A stretch of 29,996 bases of DNA. It comes from Ancylobacter novellus (lineage in GTDB: Bacteria > Pseudomonadota > Alphaproteobacteria > Rhizobiales > Xanthobacteraceae). Made by a program: the position numbers and the translations under genes. The stretch spans positions 1 to 29,996 of the forward strand of contig QFQD01000041.1 of NCBI GenBank assembly GCA_003241485.1, in the 5' to 3' direction. The notes under the pieces were generated by a model that was not told the DNA's origin, ran no database searches, and was given only the letters and a program-made list of their open reading frames with translations. Positions 1-8,058 of the stretch are shown here, one piece after another; position 1 is the stretch's first letter, and every line of letters starts with the position of its first letter.

Positions 1-1187
1 ATGCCGATGGGCAGTCCGCTCGCGCCGGTGAGGCCGGTGACGTTGATGCAGGGCGACCCAGTGAGCGTCCAGAGCCGGTTGAAGATCGGCGAGCCGGTGT
101 TCGAGAAGCCTGCCGGCGCCTCGCCGGGCGCCGAGAAGGTGAGGATCGCGTCGAAGCCCGCCATGGCGTCGGCGAGCGCGTGCCGACCACGCCGGCTGGT
201 GCGCCGCGCCTCGTCATAGGTTTCCGGCGTCACCATCAGGGCATTGGCGAGATAGCTGCGGAGCGTCTCCGACAACTCCCCACGGTGGCGGTCCCATTCG
301 TCGGCGAAGGCGAGGGCAGCCTCGAAGGCCTGTACATCGGCGCTGGCGCCATCCGCCGCCTCTACCTGCGCCGGCAGGTCGAGGGTGGTGACGCTGGCGC
401 CGGCCTTTTCCGCGGCGCGGATCGCTTCGTCGAGGGCACGGTGCGCGTCCGGGCTCGCGTGGTCGGCGCGGGCCGTCCGCGCCACGGCAAAGCGTGGCAC
501 CTGTCCATCCTCATCGGGCACCAGCTTGCGGCCGCTCATCGCGGCGGCGGCGAAGGCGACGTCGGCGACATGCGCGCCGAACAGGCCGATCGTGTCGAGC
601 GACCAGGCGAACACCTTGAGCCCCAGCACCGGGAGCAGCTTGAACGAGGGCTTGTAGCCGGTGACGCCGCAGAAGGAGGCCGGCCGGATCACCGAGCCGC
701 CGGTCTGCGTGCCGATGGCGATCGGCAGCATGCCCGCCGCCACCGCCGCCGCCGAGCCGGCGGAGGAGCCGCCCGGCGTATGGGTCAGCCGGCGAGGGTT
801 CCTGGTGCGGGAGGGAGTCATGAAGGCGAATTCGGTCGTGACGGTCTTGCCGGCGATCACCCCGCCGGCCCGTGCCGTCATCCGCACGATCGCGGCGTCC
901 GTCGCCGGCCGGTAGCCGGCATAGAGCGGCGAACCACGTTCGGTCGGGAAGTCGGTCGTGTCGAGTATGTCCTTGATGCCGACGGGCAGGCCGGCAAGCG
1001 GCGTCTGCGCCAGACCTGGCGCGCGGGCACCGACCAGCAGCGCATCCGCGTCGAAGGCGGCAAAGGCCTGCACGTCAGCCTCCTGCGCGCGCACCGCCTC
1101 GATGCAGCGTTCGGCGACGTCGAGCGGCGTCAGGTGTCCGGCGCGAATGGCCTGGGCGAGGGCGGCAGCGGAGAGCATCTCGTTCAT
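1..1187 (-). CDS. amidase signature family hydrolase (3' end cut off)
   Basis: Amidase-signature enzyme, expected to hydrolyse a carboxamide to acid plus ammonia in the cytoplasm; the substrate cannot be read from sequence. 395 codons are visible from an ATG at 1187, preceded by GAAGG. The Ser-cisSer-Lys triad is complete: Lys72 in VGIKDI, Ser141 in PGGSSAGS and Ser165 in TQTGGSVIRPAS, with the 24-residue spacing between the two serines normal for the family. The visible protein ends at GASGLPIG, the start of the conserved C-terminal G-P-x-G-x-Q segment, so probably only some tens of residues lie beyond the edge. A second ATG at 1178 is possible. It is divergent from the diguanylate cyclase gene. 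GatA is unlikely because no gatB or gatC lies nearby; a general amidase is the safer call. Confidence 0.88.
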   Translation of the reverse strand, partial: MNEMLSAAALAQAIRAGHLTPLDVAERCIEAVRAQEADVQAFAAFDADALLVGARAPGLAQTPLAGLPVGIKDILDTTDFPTERGSPLYAGYRPATDAAIVRMTARAGGVIAGKTVTTEFAFMTPSRTRNPRRLTHTPGGSSAGSAAAVAAGMLPIAIGTQTGGSVIRPASFCGVTGYKPSFKLLPVLGLKVFAWSLDTIGLFGAHVADVAFAAAAMSGRKLVPDEDGQVPRFAVARTARADHASPDAHRALDEAIRAAEKAGASVTTLDLPAQVEAADGASADVQAFEAALAFADEWDRHRGELSETLRSYLANALMVTPETYDEARRTSRRGRHALADAMAGFDAILTFSAPGEAPAGFSNTGSPIFNRLWTLTGSPCINVTGLTGASGLPIG

Positions 1188-1310
1188 GCCTTCGGCTGTC
1201 GCATGAGGGTCGGGCCGAGGCAAGATGTGACATGCGCGAACGAGCCGATAGCGCGTCGGTGCGACCCGTCCTATGGTGATGCGGGCTGACGCGGGCGCGG
1301 CAGGGAGACA

Positions 1311-2522
1311 ATGCAGGGCGCCACTTTTCTTCTGGTCATAAATTTCGCCATCGGCCTGTCTTTTGCCATCGCCTTCCTGGGTCTTTCCTGGCGCGCGCGC
1401 ATCGGGCTCGGCTTCTGGTGTGCGGCCGGATTCGTGTCGGCCTCGGCGACCGTGGCCGTGGAGGCGCTGGCTCCGTTTGCCGCGTCCCCGCGCGTGATCT
1501 CGGGTCTGTCCTTCACCTGCCTGTTGCTGGCCGTCACGCTGATCGTTGCGGGCATTGCGCGCCACTATCGTCCGCGACTTTCCCTCCTCCCGCTCTTCGC
1601 GCTGTTTGCGGTGATGGCCGCGCTCAATTTCGCCGTGACCTATGATCTGCAGCGCGGCACGCTGGGCCACGGCTTGGCCTATCAGGCCCCCCTTGCGTTG
1701 ATGATGGCGCTTGGCGCCGGCCTTGTCCTCGGCGTGCGCCGCGGGCATCCCGCCGACGTCGTTCTGGCGGGTGTGCTCGCCCTTTCCGCGCTCCAGTTCC
1801 TGCTGAAGGCCGCCGCGCCATTGCTGGCGCACGACACGGCGCCGGACGTGCGCAGCTATCTCTCCAGCCTTTACGCCTATTACTCGCAGACGCTGGGGGC
1901 TGTGCTTTCGGTGATGCTCGGTTTGTCCCTGCTCGGCGTTATCATCGCCGAGGTGGTCGCGAAGGCCATGGGCCGTCTACAGCGCGATTCACTCTCGGGC
2001 CTGCTCAACCGTGCGGCGTTCCTCGGCCACGCGGCGGCGGTGGCGGGCGCTCTCGGGCCGGGGCAGCGGGTCTGGCTGGTGATGATCGACCTCGACCACT
2101 TCAAGTCGATCAATGACCGTTTCGGCCATGCCGGCGGCGACGAGGTCATCCGGAGCTTCGGCGACGTGCTGAACGAAGTGGCCACCTCCGGGCATATTGC
2201 GGGACGGCTCGGCGGCGAGGAGTTCGGCCTGCTGCTTCCCTCCATGAGTGAAGCCGCCCTGCGAGGTCAACTCGATGCCATCCGCGCGGCCCTTCGCGGT
2301 GCGCACTACACTCTGGTGCCGGACGACGTGCGCGTCACGGCAAGTTTCGGGGCCGCGCCGCTCAGTGCCGGGATGCGGGTCGACCAGACTCTTCGCCGCG
2401 CGGACCTTGCGCTCTATCAGGCCAAGGCCGCCGGTCGTGATCGTGTCGTGCTCGCCGATCCCCATGCGGCACAGGACATTCTCCCGATCGAGCGGCGCAA
2501 GGTGCCCTCGGTCGGCAGGTGA
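1311..2522 (+). CDS. membrane-bound GGDEF diguanylate cyclase
   Basis: Makes the second messenger c-di-GMP from two GTP at the inner membrane. The N-terminal ~220 residues hold about seven hydrophobic helices (roughly 5-25, 32-50, 63-83, 91-110, 124-143, 148-170, 195-218), resembling a 7TM input module. They are followed by a GGDEF domain with DLDHFKSINDRFGH and the active-site variant GGEEF at 301-305, which is a catalytically competent form. The product-inhibition I-site (RxxD before the signature) is absent: the aligned positions are Thr and His, so feedback by c-di-GMP through that site is not expected. The start is ATG with AGGGAG just upstream. It stands alone, divergent from the amidase and followed by a repeat-containing gap. 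The input signal is unknown. Confidence 0.93.
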   Translation: MQGATFLLVINFAIGLSFAIAFLGLSWRARIGLGFWCAAGFVSASATVAVEALAPFAASPRVISGLSFTCLLLAVTLIVAGIARHYRPRLSLLPLFALFAVMAALNFAVTYDLQRGTLGHGLAYQAPLALMMALGAGLVLGVRRGHPADVVLAGVLALSALQFLLKAAAPLLAHDTAPDVRSYLSSLYAYYSQTLGAVLSVMLGLSLLGVIIAEVVAKAMGRLQRDSLSGLLNRAAFLGHAAAVAGALGPGQRVWLVMIDLDHFKSINDRFGHAGGDEVIRSFGDVLNEVATSGHIAGRLGGEEFGLLLPSMSEAALRGQLDAIRAALRGAHYTLVPDDVRVTASFGAAPLSAGMRVDQTLRRADLALYQAKAAGRDRVVLADPHAAQDILPIERRKVPSVGR

Positions 2523-2602
2523 CCGGCGGGGCGGGCTTTCCATCGCCATTTCTGATGGAACGTCGCTCGGAAATTCGTTTGAGCGCTGCCACGCGGGGCG
2601 CT

Positions 2603-2705
2603 AGAGCGTGATCGGGTCAGCTTGTTTCGGCCTGAACGGGAAATCGCTCTCTAATCTGTTGATAGAGAAAGCGTTATCCGATCAGATTGGAGGCAATCTG
2701 ATCGG
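2603..2705. repeat. extragenic palindromic element with perfect 11-bp hairpin
   Basis: Two nested structures fill the gap before pdxY. AGAGCG at 2603-2608 pairs with CGCTCT at 2645-2650. Further on, CCGATCAGATT (2678-2688) and AATCTGATCGG (2695-2705) form a perfect 11-bp stem around the loop GGAGGC. The layout (TAGAGCGTGATCGG..., GC-rich surroundings, noncoding) resembles dispersed intergenic palindromes common in Hyphomicrobiales genomes. No second copy is seen in this window. It could instead be a 5' leader structure of pdxY, since it ends 45 bases before that gene's ATG. Confidence 0.6.
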
Positions 2706-2750
2706 TGTGCCGGCGGCACGCATCGTTCAGGCAGGGCTCGGGCGCGGTAA

Positions 2751-3599
2751 ATGAATATTCTCTCCATCCAGTCGTGGGTCGCCTACGGTCATGTGGGCAA
2801 CGCCTCGGCCATCTTTCCCATCCAGCGGCTCGGCCACGAAGTGTGGGGCATCCACACCGTGCAGTTCTCCAACCACACCGGCTATGGCGCCTGGCGTGGC
2901 GAGGTGTTTGGCGCCGATCTGATCCGCGAACTGGTGGGAGGCCTGGAGGACCGCAACGTGCTGCCGCGCTGCGATGGCGTGCTCTCGGGCTATATGGGCA
3001 CAGCCGAGATCGGCGACGCCATTCTCGACGCCGTCGGCCGGGTAAAGGCGGCCAATTCCGCCGCCCATTATTGCTGCGATCCGGTGATCGGCGATGTGGA
3101 CACCGGTGTCTTCGTGCGCCCCGGCATCCCTGAGTTCATGCGCGCCCGCGCGGTGCCGGCTGCCGATCTCATCACGCCGAACCAGTTCGAGCTGAATTAT
3201 CTCTCCGGCCGCACCACGACGACGCTGGCCGATGCCTTCGCCGCCTGCGACGTGGTGCACGCGACCGGCCCGCGCGTGATCCTCGTCACCAGCGTGCACA
3301 CCGAGGACACGCCGGCCGACTCCATTGACCTGATCGCCTCCGGGCCGGATGGGCGCTACCTCGTGCGCACGCCGCGGCTGAATATCTCGGCCAGCGGCGC
3401 CGGCGATGCGATCGCGGCGCTGTTCTTCGTGCATTGGAAGAGCACGCACTCGACTGCCGAGGCGCTTTCCAAGGCGGCATCCTCGGCCTATGGCTTGCTT
3501 GCCCGTACGGCAGCGGCGGGATCGGGTGAAATCCTTCTCGTCGCCGCGCAGGATGAGTTCGTTACCCCGTCACGTCTCTTCACACCGGAGAAGCTATGA
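2751..3599 (+). CDS. pdxY: pyridoxal kinase PdxY
   Basis: Phosphorylates pyridoxal with ATP to pyridoxal 5'-phosphate (vitamin B6 salvage, cytoplasm). The 282-residue protein matches the usual length and carries the family's N-terminal signature: NILSIQSWVAYGHVGN, then VQFSNHTGYG, a GYMGT segment and CDPVIGD. The ribokinase-fold anion hole and catalytic base lie in SGAGD at 215-219, with Asp219 the expected base. The ATG at 2751 lacks a strong ribosome binding site, and a stable hairpin ends 45 bases upstream. The stop overlaps the start of the next gene (ATGA), so the PhzF-like protein is probably translated from the same message. Confidence 0.95.
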   Translation: MNILSIQSWVAYGHVGNASAIFPIQRLGHEVWGIHTVQFSNHTGYGAWRGEVFGADLIRELVGGLEDRNVLPRCDGVLSGYMGTAEIGDAILDAVGRVKAANSAAHYCCDPVIGDVDTGVFVRPGIPEFMRARAVPAADLITPNQFELNYLSGRTTTTLADAFAACDVVHATGPRVILVTSVHTEDTPADSIDLIASGPDGRYLVRTPRLNISASGAGDAIAALFFVHWKSTHSTAEALSKAASSAYGLLARTAAAGSGEILLVAAQDEFVTPSRLFTPEKL

Positions 3600-4501
3600 C
3601 CGCCATGGCACGTCGTTTCGTCACGCTCGACGTTTTCACCGACCGTGCCCTCGCGGGCAACCCTCTGGCCGTCGTGCTCGATTCCGAAGGGCTCGACGGC
3701 AACCAGATGCAGGCCATCGCCCGGGAGTTCAATCTCTCGGAAACGGTGTTCCTGCTGAAGCCGCAGGACGATGCGAACCGCGCGCGGCTGCGCATCTTCA
3801 CCGTCAATCACGAACTGCCCTTCGCCGGTCACCCGACGGTGGGCACGGCGGTGCTGCTCGCCATCCGCGACGGGGTGGAGACCTCCACCGACTTCGTGCT
3901 GGAGGAGAGCGTCGGGCCGATCTCCTGCCATGTGAACGTGAAGGGCGACCGGCTGGGCAACGCCATCTTCACCGTGCCGCGCATCCCCGAGATCATCGAC
4001 GACGAACCGATGAGCATCGAGGCCTGCGCGCAGGCGCTGGGACTTGACGCCTCGGATATCGGCTTCGACGATTATCGCCCCGTCGTCGCCTCGGCGGGCG
4101 TGGCCTTCGTCGTCGTGCCGCTCGCCTCGCGCTCGGCGCTGGCGCGCATCAGCCCGAGCGCCGCCCGGCTTATCGGCACATTCGGCAGCGAGGCCGGGTC
4201 CGTCTATGTCTTCTGCCGCGACGAGGACGGGGAGGGCGATTTCCGCGCCCGCATGTTCGGCGCCAATATGGGCATTGACGAGGATCCGGCGACGGGCTCG
4301 GCCGCGGCCGCCTTTGCCGCCGTTCTGCTGAAGGGCGAGAAGCCGGCCGATGGCTTCCACGCCTACGACATACTGCAGGGCGTCGAGATGGGGCGGCCGA
4401 GCCTTGTGCGGCTGGGGCTGGACGTTGCGGAAAGCGCGCTGAAGGCGGTGACCATCGGGGGCGGTGCCACCCTCGTAACCGAGGGCGTGATTCACATCTG
4501 A
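3596..4501 (+). CDS. PhzF-family isomerase/epimerase-like protein
   Basis: Member of the PhzF superfamily, a two-lobed diaminopimelate-epimerase-like fold. True PhzF isomerises trans-2,3-dihydro-3-hydroxyanthranilate in phenazine synthesis, but no phenazine genes are present here, so the substrate is unknown. The 301-residue length is typical. Visible motifs are DVFTDRALAGNPLAVV at the N terminus, Glu49 in NLSETVF (the catalytic glutamate position), LPFAGHPTVGTA, and the C-terminal DEDPATGSAAAA. The ATG overlaps the pdxY stop as ATGA; an in-frame ATG nine bases later could also start the protein. Coupling to pyridoxal kinase hints at a metabolite-repair or vitamin B6-linked role, but that is inference only. 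Confidence 0.9.
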   Translation: MTAMARRFVTLDVFTDRALAGNPLAVVLDSEGLDGNQMQAIAREFNLSETVFLLKPQDDANRARLRIFTVNHELPFAGHPTVGTAVLLAIRDGVETSTDFVLEESVGPISCHVNVKGDRLGNAIFTVPRIPEIIDDEPMSIEACAQALGLDASDIGFDDYRPVVASAGVAFVVVPLASRSALARISPSAARLIGTFGSEAGSVYVFCRDEDGEGDFRARMFGANMGIDEDPATGSAAAAFAAVLLKGEKPADGFHAYDILQGVEMGRPSLVRLGLDVAESALKAVTIGGGATLVTEGVIHI

Positions 4502-4558
4502 CCGCGCGGTGGCGGTGGGAGGCGAGCGCTGGAGATTTTCGAGGTCGATCGGCTGGAC

Positions 4559-5227
4559 ATGCGGCTGGACCCGGCGCCTTGGGCCGCTGCGGCGTCGCAT
4601 CGGGCCGCGATCGACGCGCATTTCGCCGCGCGGCTCCGCCGTCAGCCCGGCATCTGGAACGGGCGGGTGCTGGTCCTGGTCGATCACGCGCTCGATCAGG
4701 GCACGCTGGCCGGACGCTATGCCGAGACCGACTATGCCTCGCTGCTCTGGCTTCTGGCTGTCGAGCCGCCGCTGGCGGGTGCGCGCAATGCCTTTGCGAT
4801 GGGCGCGCTTCGGGGGGCTGACGGGGGCTTCGTGCTTGCCCGCATGGCGCCATGGACCGCCAATGCCGGGCGCGTTTATTTCGCCGCGGGAACGCCCGAT
4901 CCGGAGGATGTGCTGGCGGATGGCCGCGTCGATCTCGACGGCAGCCTGATGCGGGAACTGACGGAGGAGACCGGCGTCAGCGCTCAGGACGTGACGCCCG
5001 CCCCGCGCTGGACGATCCTGCGCGACGAGCGCCGTCTGGCGCTGCTGCGCCCTCTGGTGGCGCACCAGAGCGCCGATGTGCTGGCCGAACGCATTCGTGC
5101 CCATATCGCACGGGAAGATCGCCCGGAGATCGATGCCGTCCTGGTCGCGCGCGGCCCGGAGGACATCGTCGAGGGGATGCCGCCCTTCATCCGCGCCTAT
5201 CTCGACCGGGTATGGGGACGGCTCTAA
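4559..5227 (+). CDS. Nudix hydrolase (CoA pyrophosphatase-like), possible upstream CTG start
   Basis: Nudix hydrolases cleave nucleoside-diphosphate-linked compounds. The core of the Nudix box is clear as RELTEETGV at residues 132-140, with Glu133, Glu136 and Glu137 available for metal. The upstream half (G-x5-E) is replaced by a longer insert after AAGTPDPEDV, a pattern I associate with a proteobacterial subfamily rather than MutT itself. The substrate is unknown. From the first ATG the product is 222 residues. Upstream in frame there is no ATG, GTG or TTG before the stop at 4499-4501, but a CTG at 4529 sits six bases after GGGAGG and would add ten residues (EIFEVDRLD after the initiator) that look like coding sequence. 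The gene follows the PhzF-like gene closely on the same strand and is probably in the same operon. Confidence 0.85.
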   Translation: MRLDPAPWAAAASHRAAIDAHFAARLRRQPGIWNGRVLVLVDHALDQGTLAGRYAETDYASLLWLLAVEPPLAGARNAFAMGALRGADGGFVLARMAPWTANAGRVYFAAGTPDPEDVLADGRVDLDGSLMRELTEETGVSAQDVTPAPRWTILRDERRLALLRPLVAHQSADVLAERIRAHIAREDRPEIDAVLVARGPEDIVEGMPPFIRAYLDRVWGRL

Positions 5228-5240
5228 AATGGCGCGTGAC

Positions 5241-5264
5241 TTTTCGGACCAATCAGTTCGAAAA
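5241..5264. promoter_or_regulatory. possible operator: TTTTCG/CGAAAA dyad upstream of the BMP operon
   Basis: The 24-base stretch begins TTTTCGGAC and ends GTTCGAAAA, giving an interrupted dyad (six perfect outer pairs, further imperfect inner pairs) about 80 bases before the binding-protein ATG. A short direct repeat (AAAATGGCGCG at 5226 and AAAATGGCACG at 5261) overlaps it. It lies where an operator for the transporter operon would be expected. No regulator gene is adjacent, and I cannot assign it to a family. Confidence 0.3.
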
Positions 5265-5346
5265 TGGCACGCCGCTCGCATGTGATGGCGCGCCACGGGG
5301 TCCGCGTTGGGGCGAGCCGCCGTCCTTTTCTCGGGGAGACAGAGAC

Positions 5347-6387
5347 ATGGTCGTCAAGACGTCCGCAAGCCTGCCGCTTTTTTCGTCAGGCATGCTCGAT
5401 CGGCGGCAGCTGCTTGCGCTTGGCGCAGGGGCGATCGCGCTGACCGCGTTCGGCAGCGGTGCTTTCGCCGCCGGCAAGCCCAAGCCGATCAAGGTTGCCG
5501 CCATCTACACGGTGCCGGTGGAGCAGCAATGGGTGTCGCGCATCCACAAGGCGCTCAAGGCGGCCGAGGCGCGTGGCGACATCACCTACAAATTCTCCGA
5601 GAACGTCGCCAACACCGACTATGAGCGCGTGATGCGCCAGTATTCGCAGGAGGGTGCGGACCTTGTCGTCGGCGAGGTGTTCGCGGTGGAGCGTCCCGCC
5701 CGCAAGGTCGCGGCGGATTATCCCAACACCGCCTATCTCATGGGCTCGTCCTTCGGCCCGACCAAGCCGAACTTCTCGGTATTCGACAACTTCATCCATG
5801 AGCCGTCGTTCCTGACCGGCATGGTGGCGGGCAAGACCACCAAGTCGAACATCATCGGCCTGGTCGGCGGCTATGCCATTCCGGAAGTGAACCGTCTGAT
5901 GCAGGCCTTCATGGAAGGCGCGAAGTCGGTGAATCCGAACGTGAAGTTCATCGTCACCTTCATCAACAGCTGGTACGACCCGCCCAAGGCCAAGGAAGCC
6001 GCCTTCGCCCAGATCGACAAGGGCGCGGACATTCTCTACGCCGAGCGCTTCGGCGTGTCGGATGCCGCCAAGGAGCGCGGCGTGAAGGCCATCGGCAACG
6101 TCATCGACACCTCCGCCCAGTATCCCGGCACGGTGATCGCCTCGGCGCTGTGGCAGATGGAGCCGACCATCGACAGGGCCATCAAGGCGGTGATGGACGG
6201 CACCTTCGTTGCCGCCGATTACGGCCCCTACAGCTACATGGCCGAGGGCGGTGCGAGCCTTGCCCCGCTCGACCCGAAGGTGGTTCCGCCGGAGGTCATC
6301 GAGCTGGTTCTCCTGAAGGAGAAGGAGATCAAGGACGGCCTGTTCCGGGTGAACGTCAACGACGCGGAGCCGAAGTCGACGCTGTGA
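5347..6387 (+). CDS. BMP-family ABC transporter substrate-binding protein (nucleobase/nucleoside type)
   Basis: Periplasmic receptor of the BMP (basic membrane protein/PnrA) family, whose studied members bind nucleosides or related compounds. The 346-residue protein has a twin-arginine-like export signal: Arg19-Arg20 in LDRRQLLALG, a hydrophobic core, and cleavage expected near GAFA-AG (about residue 41). The mature part starts with KPIKVAAIYTVPVEQQWVS and contains ANTDYERVMRQ, ADLVVGEVF and DILYAERFGVSDAAKERGVKAIG, typical of the family. The start is fixed by GGGGAGA seven bases before the ATG. It heads an operon with an ATPase, two permeases and a cytosine-deaminase-like enzyme, so the ligand is probably a purine or pyrimidine base; this is inferred from context. 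Confidence 0.92.
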   Translation: MVVKTSASLPLFSSGMLDRRQLLALGAGAIALTAFGSGAFAAGKPKPIKVAAIYTVPVEQQWVSRIHKALKAAEARGDITYKFSENVANTDYERVMRQYSQEGADLVVGEVFAVERPARKVAADYPNTAYLMGSSFGPTKPNFSVFDNFIHEPSFLTGMVAGKTTKSNIIGLVGGYAIPEVNRLMQAFMEGAKSVNPNVKFIVTFINSWYDPPKAKEAAFAQIDKGADILYAERFGVSDAAKERGVKAIGNVIDTSAQYPGTVIASALWQMEPTIDRAIKAVMDGTFVAADYGPYSYMAEGGASLAPLDPKVVPPEVIELVLLKEKEIKDGLFRVNVNDAEPKSTL

Positions 6388-6397
6388 GGCGCTCCAT

Positions 6398-6491
6398 CGT
6401 CATCCCGGACGGCCACAGGCCGATCCGGGATCGCGTGCCGAAGCAGCCCCCGACCATCCCGGTTCGCCGCGTCGCGGCGTCCGGGATGACG
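6398..6491. repeat. pair of inverted extragenic hairpin units between bmp and ATPase genes
   Basis: Two related units face each other. The first (6398-6433) reads CGTCATCCCGGAC, then GGCC-ACA-GGCC, then ATCCGGGATCG, forming an ATCCCGGA/TCCGGGAT stem topped by a GGCC/GGCC stem. The second (about 6454-6491), read on the minus strand, has the same outer ATCCCGGA arm with a GCCGC-GAC-GCGGC top. The outermost 13 bases (6398-6410 and 6479-6491) are perfect inverted repeats. A near-identical first-type unit lies at 21711-21746. The arrangement resembles BIME/REP-type elements and falls in the operon gap after the binding-protein gene. Confidence 0.8.
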
Positions 6492-6510
6492 GCTTGATGG
6501 ACAGGTTAGA

Positions 6511-8058
6511 ATGCACCCCGATCCGCGTCCGCTCGTCCTCTCGCTCGCCGGCATCACCAAGCGGTTCGGCCCGCTGACGGCGAACGACCATGTCGACCTC
6601 GACGTGCGGGCGGGCGAGATCGTCGCACTGCTGGGCGAGAACGGTGCCGGCAAGACCACGCTCATGAGCATCCTGTTCGGCCACTATGTCGCCGACGAGG
6701 GGGATGTGTATGTCGCGGGCGCCGACGGCCAGCTGGTGCCGCTGCCCGGCGGCTCGGCCGAGGCGGCGCTGGAGGCGGGCATCGGCATGGTGCACCAGCA
6801 TTTCGCGTTGGCCGAGAACCTTACCGGCTTCGAGAACATCGTGCTCGGCACGCAGTCGCTGTGGAGCCTGCGTCTGAAGCGCCGTGCCGCCCGCGCCAAG
6901 GTGGAGCGGCTGATGGCGGAATCCGGCCTTACCGCCGATCTCGACGTGCCGGTGGCGCGGCTTTCGGTCGGCGAGCAGCAGCGCATCGAGATATTGAAGG
7001 CGCTCTATCGTGATGTGCGCGTGCTGATCCTCGACGAGCCGACCGCCGTGCTGACCCCGCAGGAGGCGGACGGGCTGTTCGCCACCGTGCGCACGCTGGC
7101 GGCGAAGGGGCTGGCGGTGATCTTCATCAGCCACAAGCTGCACGAGGTGCTGGCGCTGTGCGAGCGGGTGGTCGTGCTGCGTGGCGGCGCCAAGGTCGCC
7201 GACCGGCCGACGCAGGGGGCCGACCGCCCCATGCTGGCTGAACTGATGGTCGGACGCGCGATTGCGCCGCGCGAACGGCCACCTTCGACGCCCGGCGCCC
7301 CGATTCTCAGCCTGCGTGCCGTCAGCGTCGGCGGGGCCAGCGCGCGCGACCGGCTGGTGGAGGCCGATCTCGATGTGCGCGCCGGCGAGATCGTCGGCAT
7401 TGCGGGCGTGTCGGGCAACGGGCAGGGCGCGCTTGCCGCGCTGGTTGCCGGTCTTGCCGCACCGCGCGCGGGCGAGGCCGTGATCGCCGGGGTTAAGGTC
7501 GGGCGCATTGACCCGGCCGGGCGCGTCGCCTCCGGGGTCGGGCGCATTCCTGAGGACCGCCACCGCGACGGCACGGTGGGGGCGCTTTCGGTGGCCGAGA
7601 ACTTCGTGCTTGAGACCATTTCCGAGCCTGAGAACGGGACGTTCGGCTTCATCCGCCGCCGCGACATCCGCACCCGCGCGGCTGAGGCGATCAAGGCCTA
7701 TGACGTGCGTTGCCCCGGCCCCGACGCGGCAATCCGTGCGCTGTCGGGCGGCAACATGCAGAAGGTGGTGCTGGCCCGCGTGCTGGAGCGCGAGCCGCGT
7801 CTCGTGCTGGCGCACCAGCCGACGCGGGGCCTCGACATCGGCGCCACCACCGATGTGCATCGACGCCTCCTCGCCGCGCGCACACGCGGCGCGGCGGTGC
7901 TGCTGATCTCCGAGGATCTCGATGAACTCTTCGCCCTGTCTGACCGCATTGCCGTGGTGCATGCCGGGCACCTGTCGGCTGCGATGGAGACGCAGGGGCT
8001 GGATGTGCGCACGGTCGGCCTGATGATGGCCGGCCATGCGGCCGGGGAGGCGGCATGA
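6511..8058 (+). CDS. ABC transporter ATP-binding protein, two fused nucleotide-binding domains
   Basis: Energises the BMP-type importer. The 515-residue protein has two ATPase domains, as in the RbsA/YufO class. The first is intact: Walker A GENGAGKT at 42-49, signature LSVGEQ at 151-156, Walker B LILDEP at 172-177. The second is degenerate in the usual way for this class: a P-loop remnant GVSGNGQGA at 299-307 without GKT, a signature LSGGNMQ at 411-417, and Walker B LVLAHQPTRGLD where Gln436 replaces the catalytic Glu. One active site is therefore likely composite. Its ATG follows the repeat-bearing gap, and its stop overlaps the next start as ATGA at 8055-8058. Confidence 0.95.
   Translation: MHPDPRPLVLSLAGITKRFGPLTANDHVDLDVRAGEIVALLGENGAGKTTLMSILFGHYVADEGDVYVAGADGQLVPLPGGSAEAALEAGIGMVHQHFALAENLTGFENIVLGTQSLWSLRLKRRAARAKVERLMAESGLTADLDVPVARLSVGEQQRIEILKALYRDVRVLILDEPTAVLTPQEADGLFATVRTLAAKGLAVIFISHKLHEVLALCERVVVLRGGAKVADRPTQGADRPMLAELMVGRAIAPRERPPSTPGAPILSLRAVSVGGASARDRLVEADLDVRAGEIVGIAGVSGNGQGALAALVAGLAAPRAGEAVIAGVKVGRIDPAGRVASGVGRIPEDRHRDGTVGALSVAENFVLETISEPENGTFGFIRRRDIRTRAAEAIKAYDVRCPGPDAAIRALSGGNMQKVVLARVLEREPRLVLAHQPTRGLDIGATTDVHRRLLAARTRGAAVLLISEDLDELFALSDRIAVVHAGHLSAAMETQGLDVRTVGLMMAGHAAGEAA

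Noticed and set aside
180..1289. Long plus-strand reading frame opposite the amidase
   Set aside because: Its translation is Arg/Gly-rich without family motifs, while the minus strand gives a complete amidase active site over the same bases.
2557..2580. GGAAC...CGTTT resembling an EcfG promoter before pdxY
   Set aside because: The spacer before CGTT is 14 bases, not 16-17, and the sequence lies far upstream of pdxY with the hairpin element between.
3488..5296. 602-codon minus-strand reading frame across the PhzF and Nudix genes
   Set aside because: High-GC shadow frame; the plus strand shows recognisable conserved motifs and operon overlaps, and the minus translation has none.
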